Source: Candidatus Methylomirabilis sp.
Lineage (GTDB): Bacteria > DYJV01
Length of the DNA: 64,000 bases
Direction of reading: 5' to 3'
NCBI GenBank assembly: GCA_020722945.1
Contig: DYJV01000003.1
Location: 1 to 64,000 of the forward strand
Below the pieces are notes generated by a model. That model saw nothing but the letters and a program-made list of their open reading frames with translations, was not told the DNA's origin and searched no databases. Below are positions 17,811 through 27,721 of the stretch, piece by piece. A program made the position numbers and the translations under genes. How positions within the stretch are numbered: position 1 is the first letter of the stretch; each line of letters begins with the position of its first letter.

Positions 17811-18911
17811 ATGGGATTTAAATGTGGTATAGTAGGACTTCCCAATGTTGGTAAGTCCACTATCTTTTCAGCTTTGACAGCCAATCAGGTTGATGCTTCA
17901 AATTACCCTTTCTGCACAATAGAACCTAATATCGGGATTGTAAAAGTATTTGACGAGAGGTTACTCAATCTTGCAAAACTAATAAACCCCGAGAAAATCA
18001 TCTACACTACTATGGAATTTGTTGATATTGCAGGGCTTGTAAAGGGTGCAAGTAAAGGTGAGGGTTTGGGTAACCAATTTTTATCAAATATACGAAATGT
18101 CGATGCAATAGCTCATATCGTCAGATGTTTTGAAGATAGAGATATAGTCCATGTTGAAGGTGATGTTGATCCTGTAAGAGACATCAAGATAATAAATCTT
18201 GAGCTTATACTTGCAGATCTTGACACAGTCTCCAAGAAGCTTGATAGAACAGAGAGGCTTTTAAAAAAGGGAGAAAAGAGCATAAAACTTGAATATGAAA
18301 TTTTATCAAAATTAAAAGATTCCCTCGATAACGAAATTCCCGCCAGATACACCAAAATCAACTCTGATAGTGAAGAGGAGGTTGCGATATTTAAGTCTCT
18401 CAATCTTCTGACTGCCAAACCTATTTTATATGTTGCAAATGTTGATGAAAATTCCCTCTCTGGTAACCACTTTACAGAGCAGCTAATCAACTTCGTAAAA
18501 AATGAAGATTCCAAGATTATTCTGATCTCAGGTAAAATTGAAAATGAGTTATCTTCTCTCTCTGATGATGAGAGGAAAGCTTTTATGGATGACCTCAAAA
18601 TGGAGATATCAGGCTTGGATAGAATGATAAAAGAGGGTTATGATCTTCTCGGACTAATAACCTTTATCACAGCAGGCAAACCTGAAGTGAGGGGATGGAC
18701 CATTACCCAAAATACCAAAGCTCCACAAGCAGCAGGGAAAATCCATTCAGACTTTGAGAGAGGATTTATAAGAGCAGAAGTTATCTCATACGATGATTAC
18801 ATAAAAGCAAAAAGCGAGCATAAAGCAAAAGAGCTTGGGTATCTGAGACTTGAAGGTAAAGATTATATTATAAAAGATGGCGATATTGTCCATTTTAGAT
18901 TCAACGTATAA
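17811..18911 (+). CDS. ychF: Ribosome-binding ATPase YchF
   Basis: 366 residues, the universal Obg-related P-loop protein that hydrolyses ATP in preference to GTP and associates with ribosomes. Walker A is GLPNVGKST near the N-terminus; DIAGLVKGASKGEGLG is the G3 region; the C-terminal TGS domain ends in HFRFNV as usual. The ATG at 17811 is chosen over an upstream start at 17757 because it begins the conserved MGFKCGIVG and follows a GGGGA site. Confidence 0.95.
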   Translation: MGFKCGIVGLPNVGKSTIFSALTANQVDASNYPFCTIEPNIGIVKVFDERLLNLAKLINPEKIIYTTMEFVDIAGLVKGASKGEGLGNQFLSNIRNVDAIAHIVRCFEDRDIVHVEGDVDPVRDIKIINLELILADLDTVSKKLDRTERLLKKGEKSIKLEYEILSKLKDSLDNEIPARYTKINSDSEEEVAIFKSLNLLTAKPILYVANVDENSLSGNHFTEQLINFVKNEDSKIILISGKIENELSSLSDDERKAFMDDLKMEISGLDRMIKEGYDLLGLITFITAGKPEVRGWTITQNTKAPQAAGKIHSDFERGFIRAEVISYDDYIKAKSEHKAKELGYLRLEGKDYIIKDGDIVHFRFNV

Positions 18912-18922
18912 CAAAAAGTGAA

Positions 18923-19750
18923 ATGACCCGTATAACCTTATTTTTACTATTTATATTCACATTCAGTAGCTGTAGCAGCTCATTTTTGGATAGGATCAAT
19001 CCAAATATAGTTGCAAAAGTTGATAATGATCGCATTAAACTTAGCGAAATTAAAAAAAAGATAAATAAGGATAATGAGGGTTCAGACATCACCAAACCTC
19101 TAATTCTATTTTACATAAAGGAGAGAATTAACGAAATAATAATTGAAAATGAATTTAAGAAACTAAAATTTACAATTGAAGATTCTGACAGAGCTGATCT
19201 CGATATCTTCTCTAAACTGAATAAAGAGGAGCTTGAAAAGATCATAATCTTCAAAAAAGTCAAAAATTATATCGTTAGAAAGATAACACCACCTACCGAG
19301 AAAGAGTGTATGAAGTATTACAACGATCACATAAAAGATTACGAACAGGGTGAGCAGATAATTACAAAATATATAGTTACCAATGACGAAACCATCGCTA
19401 ACGAAGTTTATAAGGTGACCAAAACTTCAGGTTTAGACAAGGCTCTAAAAGATAAGAATCTCAATTATAGTTTTAAAGGTCTAATAAAAGTTGAAAATAT
19501 TCCTGATGAAATTAAAAAACAGATCAATTACCAAAAAGAGAATTCAACTTGGTTTCTAAAAACATCAGGAGATTATTTTTACATAATATATATAGAAAAA
19601 TATTACTCAAAAGTTATACCTTTCGAACAACTCAAAGAGAAAATCAACAGAACACTACTTGATGATAAGCAGAATAAATATTTTAAACTTTGGCTCAAAA
19701 ACCAAATTGATAATTCAAAAGTAATCATTTTTCACAACAAAATAGAGTAA
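18923..19750 (+). CDS. SurA-like peptidyl-prolyl isomerase lipoprotein
   Basis: 275 residues. A hydrophobic leader ends in a lipobox FSSC with Cys17 as the lipid-modified residue, so it is probably anchored to a membrane on the periplasmic side. Residues ~30-110 match the SurA/PrsA N-terminal helical chaperone type (VAKVDNDRIKLSEIKKKI), and 125-235 look like a degenerate parvulin domain. It probably helps fold outer-membrane or secreted proteins. Lies 11 bases after ychF and 9 before the dehydratase-like gene, so cotranscribed. Confidence 0.65.
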   Translation: MTRITLFLLFIFTFSSCSSSFLDRINPNIVAKVDNDRIKLSEIKKKINKDNEGSDITKPLILFYIKERINEIIIENEFKKLKFTIEDSDRADLDIFSKLNKEELEKIIIFKKVKNYIVRKITPPTEKECMKYYNDHIKDYEQGEQIITKYIVTNDETIANEVYKVTKTSGLDKALKDKNLNYSFKGLIKVENIPDEIKKQINYQKENSTWFLKTSGDYFYIIYIEKYYSKVIPFEQLKEKINRTLLDDKQNKYFKLWLKNQIDNSKVIIFHNKIE

Positions 19751-19759
19751 ATTTAATTT

Positions 19760-20752
19760 ATGAGACAAATTGGAATTACTACAACTGTTCCGATCGAAAT
19801 AATTTACGCATCAGGTGCAGTTCCGATAGATCTAAATAATCTTTTTATTACTTACAGTGACCCACAAACTCTTGTAAATATCGCCGAAAACAAAGGATTC
19901 CCAAGGACTACATGCACTTGGATAAAAGGGCTATACTCAATAGCAATGCTAAAAGGGATAAAAGAGATAATTACTGTTCTTGAAGGGGATTGCTCTAATA
20001 CTCATGCACTCTCTGAAATATGGCAGCAGGAAGGTATAACAACTATCCCATTCTCGTTCCCATACAATAAAGATTTAATTTTTTTTAAACACAACTTTAA
20101 TTTTTTACAAGATTACTTTAAAGTTACCACAAAAGATATCTACAATACAAAAGGTGAACTTGACAAGATAAGAGATAAATTGCAAATTATCGATACAATG
20201 ACATACAGAGAAAATATTGTATCAGGTTTTGAAAATCATCTATTTCTGGTCAGCAGTTCAGATTTTTTATCTGATCCTAATCTTTTTGAAGGTAAGATAG
20301 ATAATCTCCTTTACGATTTAAAACATAGGGAGCCTTTTCGGGAGAGAGTCCGTCTCGGGTTGATCGGGGTTCCACCCATAATATTAAACATTTACCAAGA
20401 GATAGAGAGACTTGGTGCAAGAGTTGTTTTCAACGAAATCCAACTCCAGTTTGCAATGCTGAATAATTGTCAAGACATATATGAGCAATACCTTCAATAC
20501 ACATACCCTTATTCAGTATTTGGCAGAATAGAGAACATAAAAAAAGAGATAGCAATAAGGAATTTAGATGGGATTATACACTATACTCAATCTTTCTGTT
20601 TCAGGAATATTCAGGATCAGATATTCAAAAAGATGATAAATATCCCAATACTTACACTTGAAGGGGATAAACCTGAACCTCTCGATCAGAGGAACAAAAT
20701 TAGGCTTGAAAGTTTTATAGATATGCTTATGATAAAAAAAGAGAGAAGATAA
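19760..20752 (+). CDS. 2-hydroxyacyl-CoA dehydratase-like protein (HgdB/BcrB family)
   Basis: 330 residues of the 2-hydroxyglutaryl-CoA dehydratase D-component family. It has the typical N-terminal [19 protein letters not shown] stretch, and Cys52 and Cys78 (EGDCSNTH) with a third Cys near residue 285 (SFCFRN) in the places that hold a [4Fe-4S] cluster in family members. Enzymes of this family work as two unlike subunits plus an ATP-driven activator; neither is encoded nearby. It may be a single-subunit relative of unknown substrate. Sits between a lipoprotein gene and serS. Confidence 0.7.
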   Translation: MRQIGITTTVPIEIIYASGAVPIDLNNLFITYSDPQTLVNIAENKGFPRTTCTWIKGLYSIAMLKGIKEIITVLEGDCSNTHALSEIWQQEGITTIPFSFPYNKDLIFFKHNFNFLQDYFKVTTKDIYNTKGELDKIRDKLQIIDTMTYRENIVSGFENHLFLVSSSDFLSDPNLFEGKIDNLLYDLKHREPFRERVRLGLIGVPPIILNIYQEIERLGARVVFNEIQLQFAMLNNCQDIYEQYLQYTYPYSVFGRIENIKKEIAIRNLDGIIHYTQSFCFRNIQDQIFKKMINIPILTLEGDKPEPLDQRNKIRLESFIDMLMIKKERR

Positions 20753-20778
20753 AATATCAAATTTATAAGGAGTTAGGT

Positions 20779-22059
20779 ATGCTTGATGTCAAATTTATCA
20801 GACAAAATATCGAAAAAGTTGAAGAGATGCTACAAAATAGAAATACAAAAGTGAATCTAATCGAATTTAAGGATCTTGAAGAGAAGCGTAGAAAGCTTAT
20901 TACCGAAGGTGAAACCTTAAAAGCGGATAAAAACAGAAGAAGCAAAGAGATAGCAGAGTCTAAAAAACAGGGTTTAATAGATGACAATCTTATAAAAGAT
21001 CTGCAAATTATATCAGACAGAATTAAAATCGTTGACAATGAATTAAAAGATATAGAGGATAAATTTGAATTTATATCCCTCAACATCCCTAATATGCTGC
21101 ATAGCTCAGTCCCTATTGGTAAAGATGAAAGCAGCAATACTGTTTACAAAACTTTTGGGCAACCTCACAAATTCAATTTCACTGCAAAACCACACTGGGA
21201 TATTGCAGAGAAATTGGGTATTATTGATTTTGAAAGAGCAACCAAGATTACAGGTTCAAGATTTTCACTCTACTTTGGCAACGGAGCAAAACTTGAAAGA
21301 GCTATAATAAACTTTATGCTCGATCTCCATACCACAAAACATGGCTACAAAGAGGTTTTACCACCATTTATGGTAAATAGGCAAACTATGACAGGCACAG
21401 GACAGCTTCCAAAATTTGAAGATGATCTATTTAGAATTGACTCTGTTGATTACTTCCTTATCCCCACAGCAGAAGTCCCAGTTACAAATATCTACGCAGA
21501 TGAAATATTATCAGAAGATGAACTCCCTATATATTTTACAGCATACACACCATGCTTCAGAAAAGAAGCAGGCTCTTATGGTAAAGATACAAAAGGTTTA
21601 ATCAGACAACATCAATTTAATAAAGTAGAGTTAGTCAAATTTTCAAAACCGGAAGATTCATACGAAGAGCTTGAGAAACTTCTACTCAATGCAGAAGAGG
21701 TGTTGAAGTTGTTGAATATCCCTTACAGAGTTGTAACTCTTTGCAGCGGAGATACCGGGTTCTCCTCCGCCAAAACTTACGACATAGAGGTATGGTTACC
21801 GGGTCAAGATTGTTATAGGGAGATATCTTCATGTTCAAATTTTGAAGATTTTCAGGCAAGGAGAGCAAAAATAAGATTCAAAAAGAAAGGTCAAAAAGGA
21901 ACTGAGTTTGTCCATACTTTAAATGGGTCGGGACTTGCAGTAGGGAGAACTTTGGTTGCTATTCTTGAAAATTACCAACAAGAAGATGGCTCTGTTGTAA
22001 TACCTGAAGTTTTGAGAAAATATATGGACAACAAAGATATAATAAGAGGGGTTGTATGA
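20779..22059 (+). CDS. serS: Seryl-tRNA synthetase
   Basis: 426 residues, normal length. The N-terminal coiled-coil arm (about 25-110) binds the long variable arm of tRNA-Ser; the class II core follows with motif 2 ([28 protein letters not shown] region) and motif 3 ([18 protein letters not shown]). AAGGAG lies just before the ATG. Its stop overlaps the next gene's ATG as ATGA. Confidence 0.97.
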   Translation: MLDVKFIRQNIEKVEEMLQNRNTKVNLIEFKDLEEKRRKLITEGETLKADKNRRSKEIAESKKQGLIDDNLIKDLQIISDRIKIVDNELKDIEDKFEFISLNIPNMLHSSVPIGKDESSNTVYKTFGQPHKFNFTAKPHWDIAEKLGIIDFERATKITGSRFSLYFGNGAKLERAIINFMLDLHTTKHGYKEVLPPFMVNRQTMTGTGQLPKFEDDLFRIDSVDYFLIPTAEVPVTNIYADEILSEDELPIYFTAYTPCFRKEAGSYGKDTKGLIRQHQFNKVELVKFSKPEDSYEELEKLLLNAEEVLKLLNIPYRVVTLCSGDTGFSSAKTYDIEVWLPGQDCYREISSCSNFEDFQARRAKIRFKKKGQKGTEFVHTLNGSGLAVGRTLVAILENYQQEDGSVVIPEVLRKYMDNKDIIRGVV

Positions 22060-22685
22060 TCGCTCAATATCTCACAGAAATATCTTTACTCCTAATTCCT
22101 GTTCTTGTGGCAGTTACAATTCATGAAACCGCTCATGGATATGCGGCATATTTTAGTGGGGATATGACCCCTAAATATGCTGGACGCTTGTCACTCAATC
22201 CACTCAAACATCTTGATCCAGTAGGAAGCATTGTGTTTTTAATTACAAGAATGATAGGATGGGCCAAACCTGTCCCTATAAATCCCAATAACTTCAAAAA
22301 TCTAAAAAGAGATACAGTAATTGTATCACTTGCAGGTCCACTTTCAAATATGGCACTTGCAGTAATATTTGCTTTTTTACTTAAAGGATTGACTCTTTTT
22401 CCTATTGGTTCAACATTTATCTACTATAAGATAATGGTTCCAATTGCCATAATATGTAAGCTTGCAGTCCAGATAAATATAGCTTTTGCTCTGTTTAATC
22501 TGATACCAATACCACCACTTGATGGGAGTAAGGTTTTATACGAGATACTCCCTTATAATCTTGCTTTTCAATACCAGAAACTTGAACCTTATGGATTTAT
22601 TATAATATTGGTGCTACTGATTGCAAATGTTTTTGACTACACATTATGGCCGATTGTAAGATTTTTTACTGGAGTGTTACTGTGA
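22056..22685 (+). CDS. Site-2 protease family metalloprotease (M50)
   Basis: 209 residues with several membrane segments. The zinc motif is HETAH ([13 protein letters not shown]) and the third ligand lies in [13 protein letters not shown], both hallmarks of the short YdiL/Rip-like site-2 protease branch without PDZ domains. It cleaves membrane-embedded substrates; targets unknown. Starts in the ATGA overlap with serS and ends in a GTGA overlap with cobQ, so the three are translated in series. Confidence 0.88.
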   Translation: MIAQYLTEISLLLIPVLVAVTIHETAHGYAAYFSGDMTPKYAGRLSLNPLKHLDPVGSIVFLITRMIGWAKPVPINPNNFKNLKRDTVIVSLAGPLSNMALAVIFAFLLKGLTLFPIGSTFIYYKIMVPIAIICKLAVQINIAFALFNLIPIPPLDGSKVLYEILPYNLAFQYQKLEPYGFIIILVLLIANVFDYTLWPIVRFFTGVLL

Positions 22686-24181
22686 AAACATTAATGATAC
22701 AGGGGACTGGCTCAAGTGTTGGCAAAAGCGTTATTGCAGCTGGGCTATGTAAAATATTTTCTGACCTTGGGTATAAGGTTACCCCTTTTAAATCTCAAAA
22801 CATGGCTCTTAACTCCTTTATAACAAAAGATGGTAAAGAGATGGGACGGGCACAGGTTGTTCAAGCAGAAGCAGCAGGTATAGAACCTCACTCTGACATG
22901 AATCCTATCCTGATCAAGCCAAATAGTGATACCGGTGCACAGATAATAATACATGGTAAAGTATATGGGAATATGAGTGCAAAGGATTATCATTCATTTA
23001 AAAAAGAGGCCAAAAATTTTGTAATTGAGAGTTTTAATAGGCTGAAAAAAAATTTTGATATAATGATTATAGAGGGTGCAGGTAGCCCTGCAGAGATCAA
23101 TCTTATGGATAATGATATTGTAAATATGGGAATGGCTGAAATTGCAGATGCACCTGTAATCCTTGCAGGTGATATTGACAAAGGGGGAGTTTTTGCATCT
23201 CTTGTAGGGACAATAGAGTTACTGCCAGATATCCACAAAAATAGAGTAAAAGCTTTTCTAATAAATAAATTCAGGGGTGATAAAACTCTTTTACAACCCG
23301 GTCTTGACTCAATAACATCAAGGACAAATATCCCTTTTATCGGAGTTATCCCATATATGAAGGATCTTTATATCCAAGAGGAGGATGGTGTTGTTGTTGA
23401 AAACTATCTAAAAAATGAGATAAATTTAAAAAGTATAAAGGTTGCAATTCTGAAACTCCCTCATATATCAAACTTTACAGATTTTGATGCTTTCAGCAAA
23501 GAACCTGATGTTTCAACAAAATATATTGAAATAGGTGACTCACTTGAACAATTTGACATACTTATAATTCCGGGGAGTAAAAATACAATAGAGGATCTCA
23601 GCCTGTTCAGGAGTAAAAATTTTATACCCGTGATAGAAGAGTTTGTTAGTCATGGGAAAACATTAATTGGAGTGTGTGGAGGCTTTCAAATGCTGGGTCT
23701 TAAAATATTTGATCCATATCATGTTGAAAGCAATTTAGATAATATTAATGGACTTGGATTCCTCAAATTCACTACAACTATGGAGAGAGAGAAAACTACA
23801 AAACAGGTCAAAGTTCGAACCAACAATCTAAATAATTACTTTGCTGTTGAAGATATTTTGGAAGGTTATGAGATACATATGGGTAAAAATGATTGTTTTG
23901 AAAAAAATTTTATTTTTAAAAATATTGATGATAATTCAGAAGATGGATTATTTAGTGAAAATGGAAATATCTGGGGGACATATATACATGGAATATTTGA
24001 TAATGACTCTTTCAGAAGGAAGATAATAAACTCTGTAAGGGTGAGAAAAGGTCTAAAAACTCTTCAGAAAGATGAAGCATTAAAGTATGCTTCTATGAAA
24101 AAAAGTGGGTTTGAAAAACTTGCATTATGTATAAAAGAGAATATTGATATTAAAATGCTTAACAATATCATATTTAAATAA
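22682..24181 (+). CDS. cobQ: Cobyric acid synthase
   Basis: 499 residues. It amidates four side chains of adenosyl-cobyrinic a,c-diamide using glutamine and ATP during cobalamin synthesis. The N-terminal P-loop-like GTGSSVGKS domain and the C-terminal glutamine amidotransferase domain with GVCGGFQMLG (nucleophilic Cys) and the distal GTYIHGIFDND (His) are intact. The start is set at the GTG overlapping the previous stop (GTGA). It is the only cobalamin synthesis gene in the window; a B12-dependent radical SAM protein is encoded at 2221. Confidence 0.95.
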   Translation: MKTLMIQGTGSSVGKSVIAAGLCKIFSDLGYKVTPFKSQNMALNSFITKDGKEMGRAQVVQAEAAGIEPHSDMNPILIKPNSDTGAQIIIHGKVYGNMSAKDYHSFKKEAKNFVIESFNRLKKNFDIMIIEGAGSPAEINLMDNDIVNMGMAEIADAPVILAGDIDKGGVFASLVGTIELLPDIHKNRVKAFLINKFRGDKTLLQPGLDSITSRTNIPFIGVIPYMKDLYIQEEDGVVVENYLKNEINLKSIKVAILKLPHISNFTDFDAFSKEPDVSTKYIEIGDSLEQFDILIIPGSKNTIEDLSLFRSKNFIPVIEEFVSHGKTLIGVCGGFQMLGLKIFDPYHVESNLDNINGLGFLKFTTTMEREKTTKQVKVRTNNLNNYFAVEDILEGYEIHMGKNDCFEKNFIFKNIDDNSEDGLFSENGNIWGTYIHGIFDNDSFRRKIINSVRVRKGLKTLQKDEALKYASMKKSGFEKLALCIKENIDIKMLNNIIFK

Positions 24182-24186
24182 AGTAA

Positions 24187-24201
24187 GGGGGGTTACCCCT
24201 C
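24187..24201 (+). terminator. Possible terminator after cobQ
   Basis: AGGGG-GGTTA-CCCCT just after the cobQ stop, then CACCTTTT. Short stem, but it sits between two convergent genes. Confidence 0.4.
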
Positions 24202-24206
24202 ACCTT

Positions 24207-24764
24207 TTAAAATTTTTTTACACCATAACTATCTTTATAGATGAATTCAGAGATATCTTTTCTTGGTGGACATTTTGAATCAGCCGCTGGATAACCAATA
24301 GGTGTCATCGCAACAACAGCAATATTTTCAGGAAGATTAAGTATTTTCCCAGCTTGTTCAGCATCAAACAGACCTAATATAACTGTCCCCAGCCCCATAC
24401 TATGTGCAGCAAGGCATAAAGTCTGCATAGCTATTCCAGCATCATACATATACCAATTGTCTCCCTTATTGGTCATAGGTTCACCCTTTTTAAAACCTGA
24501 TTTACCTTTAATCCCAAGCTCAACTATCATAATAGGTGCCTCAGAACATGCCTTTCTTGCAGGATTACCTTCAGGCATACTATTTATAAGCTTATCTTTT
24601 ATATGTTTGTCTGTAACAAGAACAAATTCCCATACTTGAGTATTTGCCCATGATGGAGACATTTTTACAAGGTTAAATAGCTCTTTAAGGGTCTGTTCGG
24701 AAACTAAATCACTTTTATAACTCCTTATACTTCTTCTTGATAAAATAGCTTCTTTCAAATCCAT
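24207..24764 (-). CDS. Nitroreductase family FMN protein
   Basis: 185 residues of the NfsA/NfsB-like fold. The N-terminal AILSRRSIRSYKSD and the later GLGTVILGLFD and PIGYP segments match FMN-binding nitroreductases, which use NAD(P)H to reduce nitro compounds, quinones or flavins. The physiological substrate is unknown. It is the last gene of the minus-strand run that contains the PHA locus, 28 bases after the DUF3141 gene. Confidence 0.88.
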   Translation of the reverse strand: MDLKEAILSRRSIRSYKSDLVSEQTLKELFNLVKMSPSWANTQVWEFVLVTDKHIKDKLINSMPEGNPARKACSEAPIMIVELGIKGKSGFKKGEPMTNKGDNWYMYDAGIAMQTLCLAAHSMGLGTVILGLFDAEQAGKILNLPENIAVVAMTPIGYPAADSKCPPRKDISEFIYKDSYGVKKF

Positions 24765-24792
24765 ACTTGATCCTCCTCAAAAATTATAAATA

Positions 24793-26694
24793 TTAATTTT
24801 TATTTGATTTTTTACTATCAACTTCTTTATCCATGTAGATAGATTTGAAAAGCCATTCGTAATAATTATCCCTAAACTCTCTATAAGAGTCAAGTATTGT
24901 AACTATGTTGTTGGAAATTTTATTTTCAGATATTTTGAAAAAGTTCTTTTGATCAACTTTTTGCCTATTAATCTTGATATATTCAGAGATATATTCTACT
25001 GTCTTCATAAAAGGATTTATAGAATCAGAGAAAATCAATCTTGAAAATCTTGCAGGGTGAGTCCATTTGAAAAATTCTGCAGTATATTCGTTGCAGAAAG
25101 GTTTTATGAATGGTCTCATATAGTTTTCATAAAAATATTTATTTGCTTTGGATATAAAATTAACATACTCAAAATCCTCTTTATCGTAATCTAACTTTAT
25201 ATCTTCAAGATTTTTCTCTATAAATTCAACTTCAAATTGAGCTTCTGAAATGTTTTTATTGAATGTTTCACTCTTTATCTTCATTTCATACAAGCCAGGG
25301 GCAAGGTTTCTTATATTTTCGATATTTTCAATTATAGCTCTATGCTCTCTATTTGCCACCTTACCTGAAACAAAGATTCCGAGATGTCCTATATCAGGAT
25401 GTATAAGATAAATTATTCTCTGCCCATTATTTTTAAGGTCTTCAGTAGTCTTATAAACTTCACTTATCCACTGTAAACCCTGCTCTGGAGGCGATATATT
25501 GTCACCCTCTGATGCAAATATCACAAAAGGTTCTTTTATTTTTCTCAAATCTATCTTTTCACCAAGTGGTGAAAGCATCTCACCCTTTTCAAGCTTGTTG
25601 CCAATAAAGAGATTATTTACGATAGCAACAATTTCACTCTCAGTAAAGAAATAGAATCCTGTCCACCATTTTTCAAATTCGAGGTAACGAGAATCCTCTT
25701 TATCAACATTATGAAAAACATTAAACTCTTTCTTCCAAAATGTATTTGCAGGATTTAACATTTCAAAATTATAAACAAGCCATGCTCCATCAAATATGCC
25801 ATTACTTAAATCTGAAATAAGCATTGAGAGCCATACTCCACCTGTCAATCCACCTGTAACTCTCATCGGATTGATTTTATCCCTACCAGCCCAGTAAGAT
25901 AAAGGAGTCCCATTGATAACAAGAGGACCCGTAAGATCAGGTCTCGTTGCAGCAATCATTGAAACGATCCAGCCTGCCTGACAATTTGCATAAATAACTG
26001 GTGGATTATCAGGGTGTAAATCGTGCATTATATCAATGAATGTAAGGAGAGCCAATCCAACATCATCAAGAGTCTGACCGGGACAAGGCTCTGGAAAGAA
26101 ACCTACTAAATAACATTGATGCCCCTCTTGCATTGCTATACCAGCTTCTGAATCTTTCTTAAAAGCACCAATCCCAGGTCCATGCCCTGCTCTTGGATCA
26201 AATATCATAATAGGTCTTTTATTAGGGTCTATTTCAACACCCTTGTCAGGAAGAATTTTGTAGAGGATAAAATTTGCTGGTCTTTCAAATCCTCTTGCAT
26301 CCATAATCTCTTCATATTTGAAGTTAACAAGTGGTGGCATACCTTTTTGGTAATGATCAAGCATTATATTACCACGCTTTCTTAGAACATCAATAAAGAG
26401 AATGTATCTCTGACAATAATCAACAAAATAGTTAATAAACTCAATATAGTTATCAAAAATATCTTTAAATGAATCTGTAGAAATTTTGACATAATAATCT
26501 CTTAAAATTTTATCATTAAGAGGATTTTTGTCAATCTTATCAAGTAATAGTGCAACATCAGAAGGATTTTTGTAATCAATCTTTAGTTGTTTAAAAAGAT
26601 CCTCAAAAAAATTGAGAAATTTCTTGTTGTTCGGTGAAAATAACTTATCTCCTATCTGAAACGGATTTAACTTGATAATTTCATTATTCAGCAT
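24793..26694 (-). CDS. DUF3141 alpha/beta hydrolase related to PHA synthase
   Basis: 633 residues. An N-terminal helical ~130 residues is followed by an alpha/beta-hydrolase core with FDPRAGHGPGIG near 165-176 and a lipase-like box ANCQAG, placing Cys238 as nucleophile. EGD (Asp398) and GH (His437) complete a Cys-Asp-His triad in the order used by PHA synthases. This matches the DUF3141 family, usually annotated as PHA synthase-like and often near PHA genes. Whether it polymerises, cleaves or transfers acyl groups is unknown. A separate, normal class III synthase is encoded 1.3 kb upstream. Confidence 0.75.
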   Translation of the reverse strand: MLNNEIIKLNPFQIGDKLFSPNNKKFLNFFEDLFKQLKIDYKNPSDVALLLDKIDKNPLNDKILRDYYVKISTDSFKDIFDNYIEFINYFVDYCQRYILFIDVLRKRGNIMLDHYQKGMPPLVNFKYEEIMDARGFERPANFILYKILPDKGVEIDPNKRPIMIFDPRAGHGPGIGAFKKDSEAGIAMQEGHQCYLVGFFPEPCPGQTLDDVGLALLTFIDIMHDLHPDNPPVIYANCQAGWIVSMIAATRPDLTGPLVINGTPLSYWAGRDKINPMRVTGGLTGGVWLSMLISDLSNGIFDGAWLVYNFEMLNPANTFWKKEFNVFHNVDKEDSRYLEFEKWWTGFYFFTESEIVAIVNNLFIGNKLEKGEMLSPLGEKIDLRKIKEPFVIFASEGDNISPPEQGLQWISEVYKTTEDLKNNGQRIIYLIHPDIGHLGIFVSGKVANREHRAIIENIENIRNLAPGLYEMKIKSETFNKNISEAQFEVEFIEKNLEDIKLDYDKEDFEYVNFISKANKYFYENYMRPFIKPFCNEYTAEFFKWTHPARFSRLIFSDSINPFMKTVEYISEYIKINRQKVDQKNFFKISENKISNNIVTILDSYREFRDNYYEWLFKSIYMDKEVDSKKSNKN

Positions 26695-26703
26695 GTAACC
26701 CTC

Positions 26704-26994
26704 TTATTTTTTATTTGTTGTTTTGTCATCTAAAGAAACACTCTTCTGATATACAGAATCAATATACTCCAAACCTTTTAATACCATATTTTTGTAATCA
26801 CTCAGAGCCATTTCAGAATTTTTTATCCACTCTTTGTAAACCTTTAATAAATTTTCTCTATATACTTCAGGCTGTTTCTGAATAAATATCTCTACAAATT
26901 TTAACTGCTGTTTGTTTATTAGGTTGAAGTTGTCCATGGATAAAGAGTAGAATAGTTTTATATTTTTAAAAAAGTTTTCATCATAGTTCATCAT
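26704..26994 (-). CDS. Small phasin-like protein, paralogue 4
   Basis: 96 residues, predicted all-helical and charged, without a signal peptide. Strongly similar to the two next genes upstream: shared pattern FFxNxKxFYxLSMDNFNLINxQ, then QPExxRExLLKxYKEW and a DYxNMVxKGLxYIDxxYQK end. Its size, amphipathic helices and position beside phaE-phaC suggest a protein that coats PHA granules, but no family is recognised with certainty. AGGAGG stands before the ATG. Lies 9 bases before the DUF3141 gene. Confidence 0.65.
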   Translation of the reverse strand: MMNYDENFFKNIKLFYSLSMDNFNLINKQQLKFVEIFIQKQPEVYRENLLKVYKEWIKNSEMALSDYKNMVLKGLEYIDSVYQKSVSLDDKTTNKK

Positions 26995-27077
26995 AAACCT
27001 CCTAATATCTTAATAAAGGATATAAAGTAGAAATTTTATACCCACATATTCAATTAAAAATATCTGTTAGTCGTTCA

Positions 27078-27350
27078 CTACCTGTTAACATCAGAAATTG
27101 CTTTCTGGTATACAAAATCAATATACTCCAAACCTTTTATTACCATATTTTCATAATCTGTGAGTGCTAACTCAGAATTTTCTATCCACTCTTTGTATAT
27201 TTTGAGTAATCTCTCCCTATCCTTTTCAGGCTGCTCTTGAATAAATAGCTCTACAAATTTTAGCTCTTGTCTATTTATGAGATTGAAGTTATCCATAGAA
27301 AGAGCATAAAATGACTTTCTGTTCATAAAGAAGTTTTTGTCATTGTTCAT
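27078..27350 (-). CDS. Small phasin-like protein, paralogue 3
   Basis: 90 residues and the closest relative of the gene at 26704; most differences are conservative. Same helical pattern: YALSMDNFNLINRQ, then VELFIQEQPEKDRERLLK, then the EWIENSELALTDYENMV segment. It has its own GGAGG site and is separated by 83 bases from the next copy. Tandem duplication is the simplest origin. Function inferred from location only. Confidence 0.65.
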   Translation of the reverse strand: MNNDKNFFMNRKSFYALSMDNFNLINRQELKFVELFIQEQPEKDRERLLKIYKEWIENSELALTDYENMVIKGLEYIDFVYQKAISDVNR

Positions 27351-27434
27351 ATTTAACCTCCTTAAATTAGAGTTAATATGATATTCAATAAACTTCTTAT
27401 AAATAAAAAATTGTCAAATATCAGGTAAAATAGA

Positions 27435-27704
27435 CTATTTTTGTTTATCTACTGCTTTTTTATAAGAAGTCTCTATGTAGTCCAAACCTTTTAGAACCAT
27501 ATTTTTGTAATCATTAAGTGCTATTTCAGAATTTTTTGTCCACTCCTGATAAATTTTTAATAAGTTGTCTTTGTAAGCATCAGGCTGAGTCTTTATAAAA
27601 AATTCGACCATCTGCTCCTGCTGCTTATTTATAAGATTAAAATTGTCGAGTGTAAGGTTGTAGTAATTCTTGATATTGTTAAAAAAATTGTCGTTGATCT
27701 CCAT
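27435..27704 (-). CDS. Small phasin-like protein, paralogue 2
   Basis: 89 residues, same three-part pattern as the two copies downstream (NLTLDNFNLINKQQ, FFIKTQPDAYKDNLL, EWTKNSEIALNDYKNMVLKGLDYIE), ending in a lysine-rich tail. Slightly more diverged than those two are from each other. GGAGAC precedes the ATG. Confidence 0.65.
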   Translation of the reverse strand: MEINDNFFNNIKNYYNLTLDNFNLINKQQEQMVEFFIKTQPDAYKDNLLKIYQEWTKNSEIALNDYKNMVLKGLDYIETSYKKAVDKQK

Positions 27705-27721
27705 ACTCGTCTCCTTATTTA

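Noticed and set aside
18113-18598. 161-codon open frame on the minus strand opposite ychF
   Set aside because: Lies entirely inside a well-conserved gene, has no ribosome binding site and a Ser/Leu-rich antisense composition.
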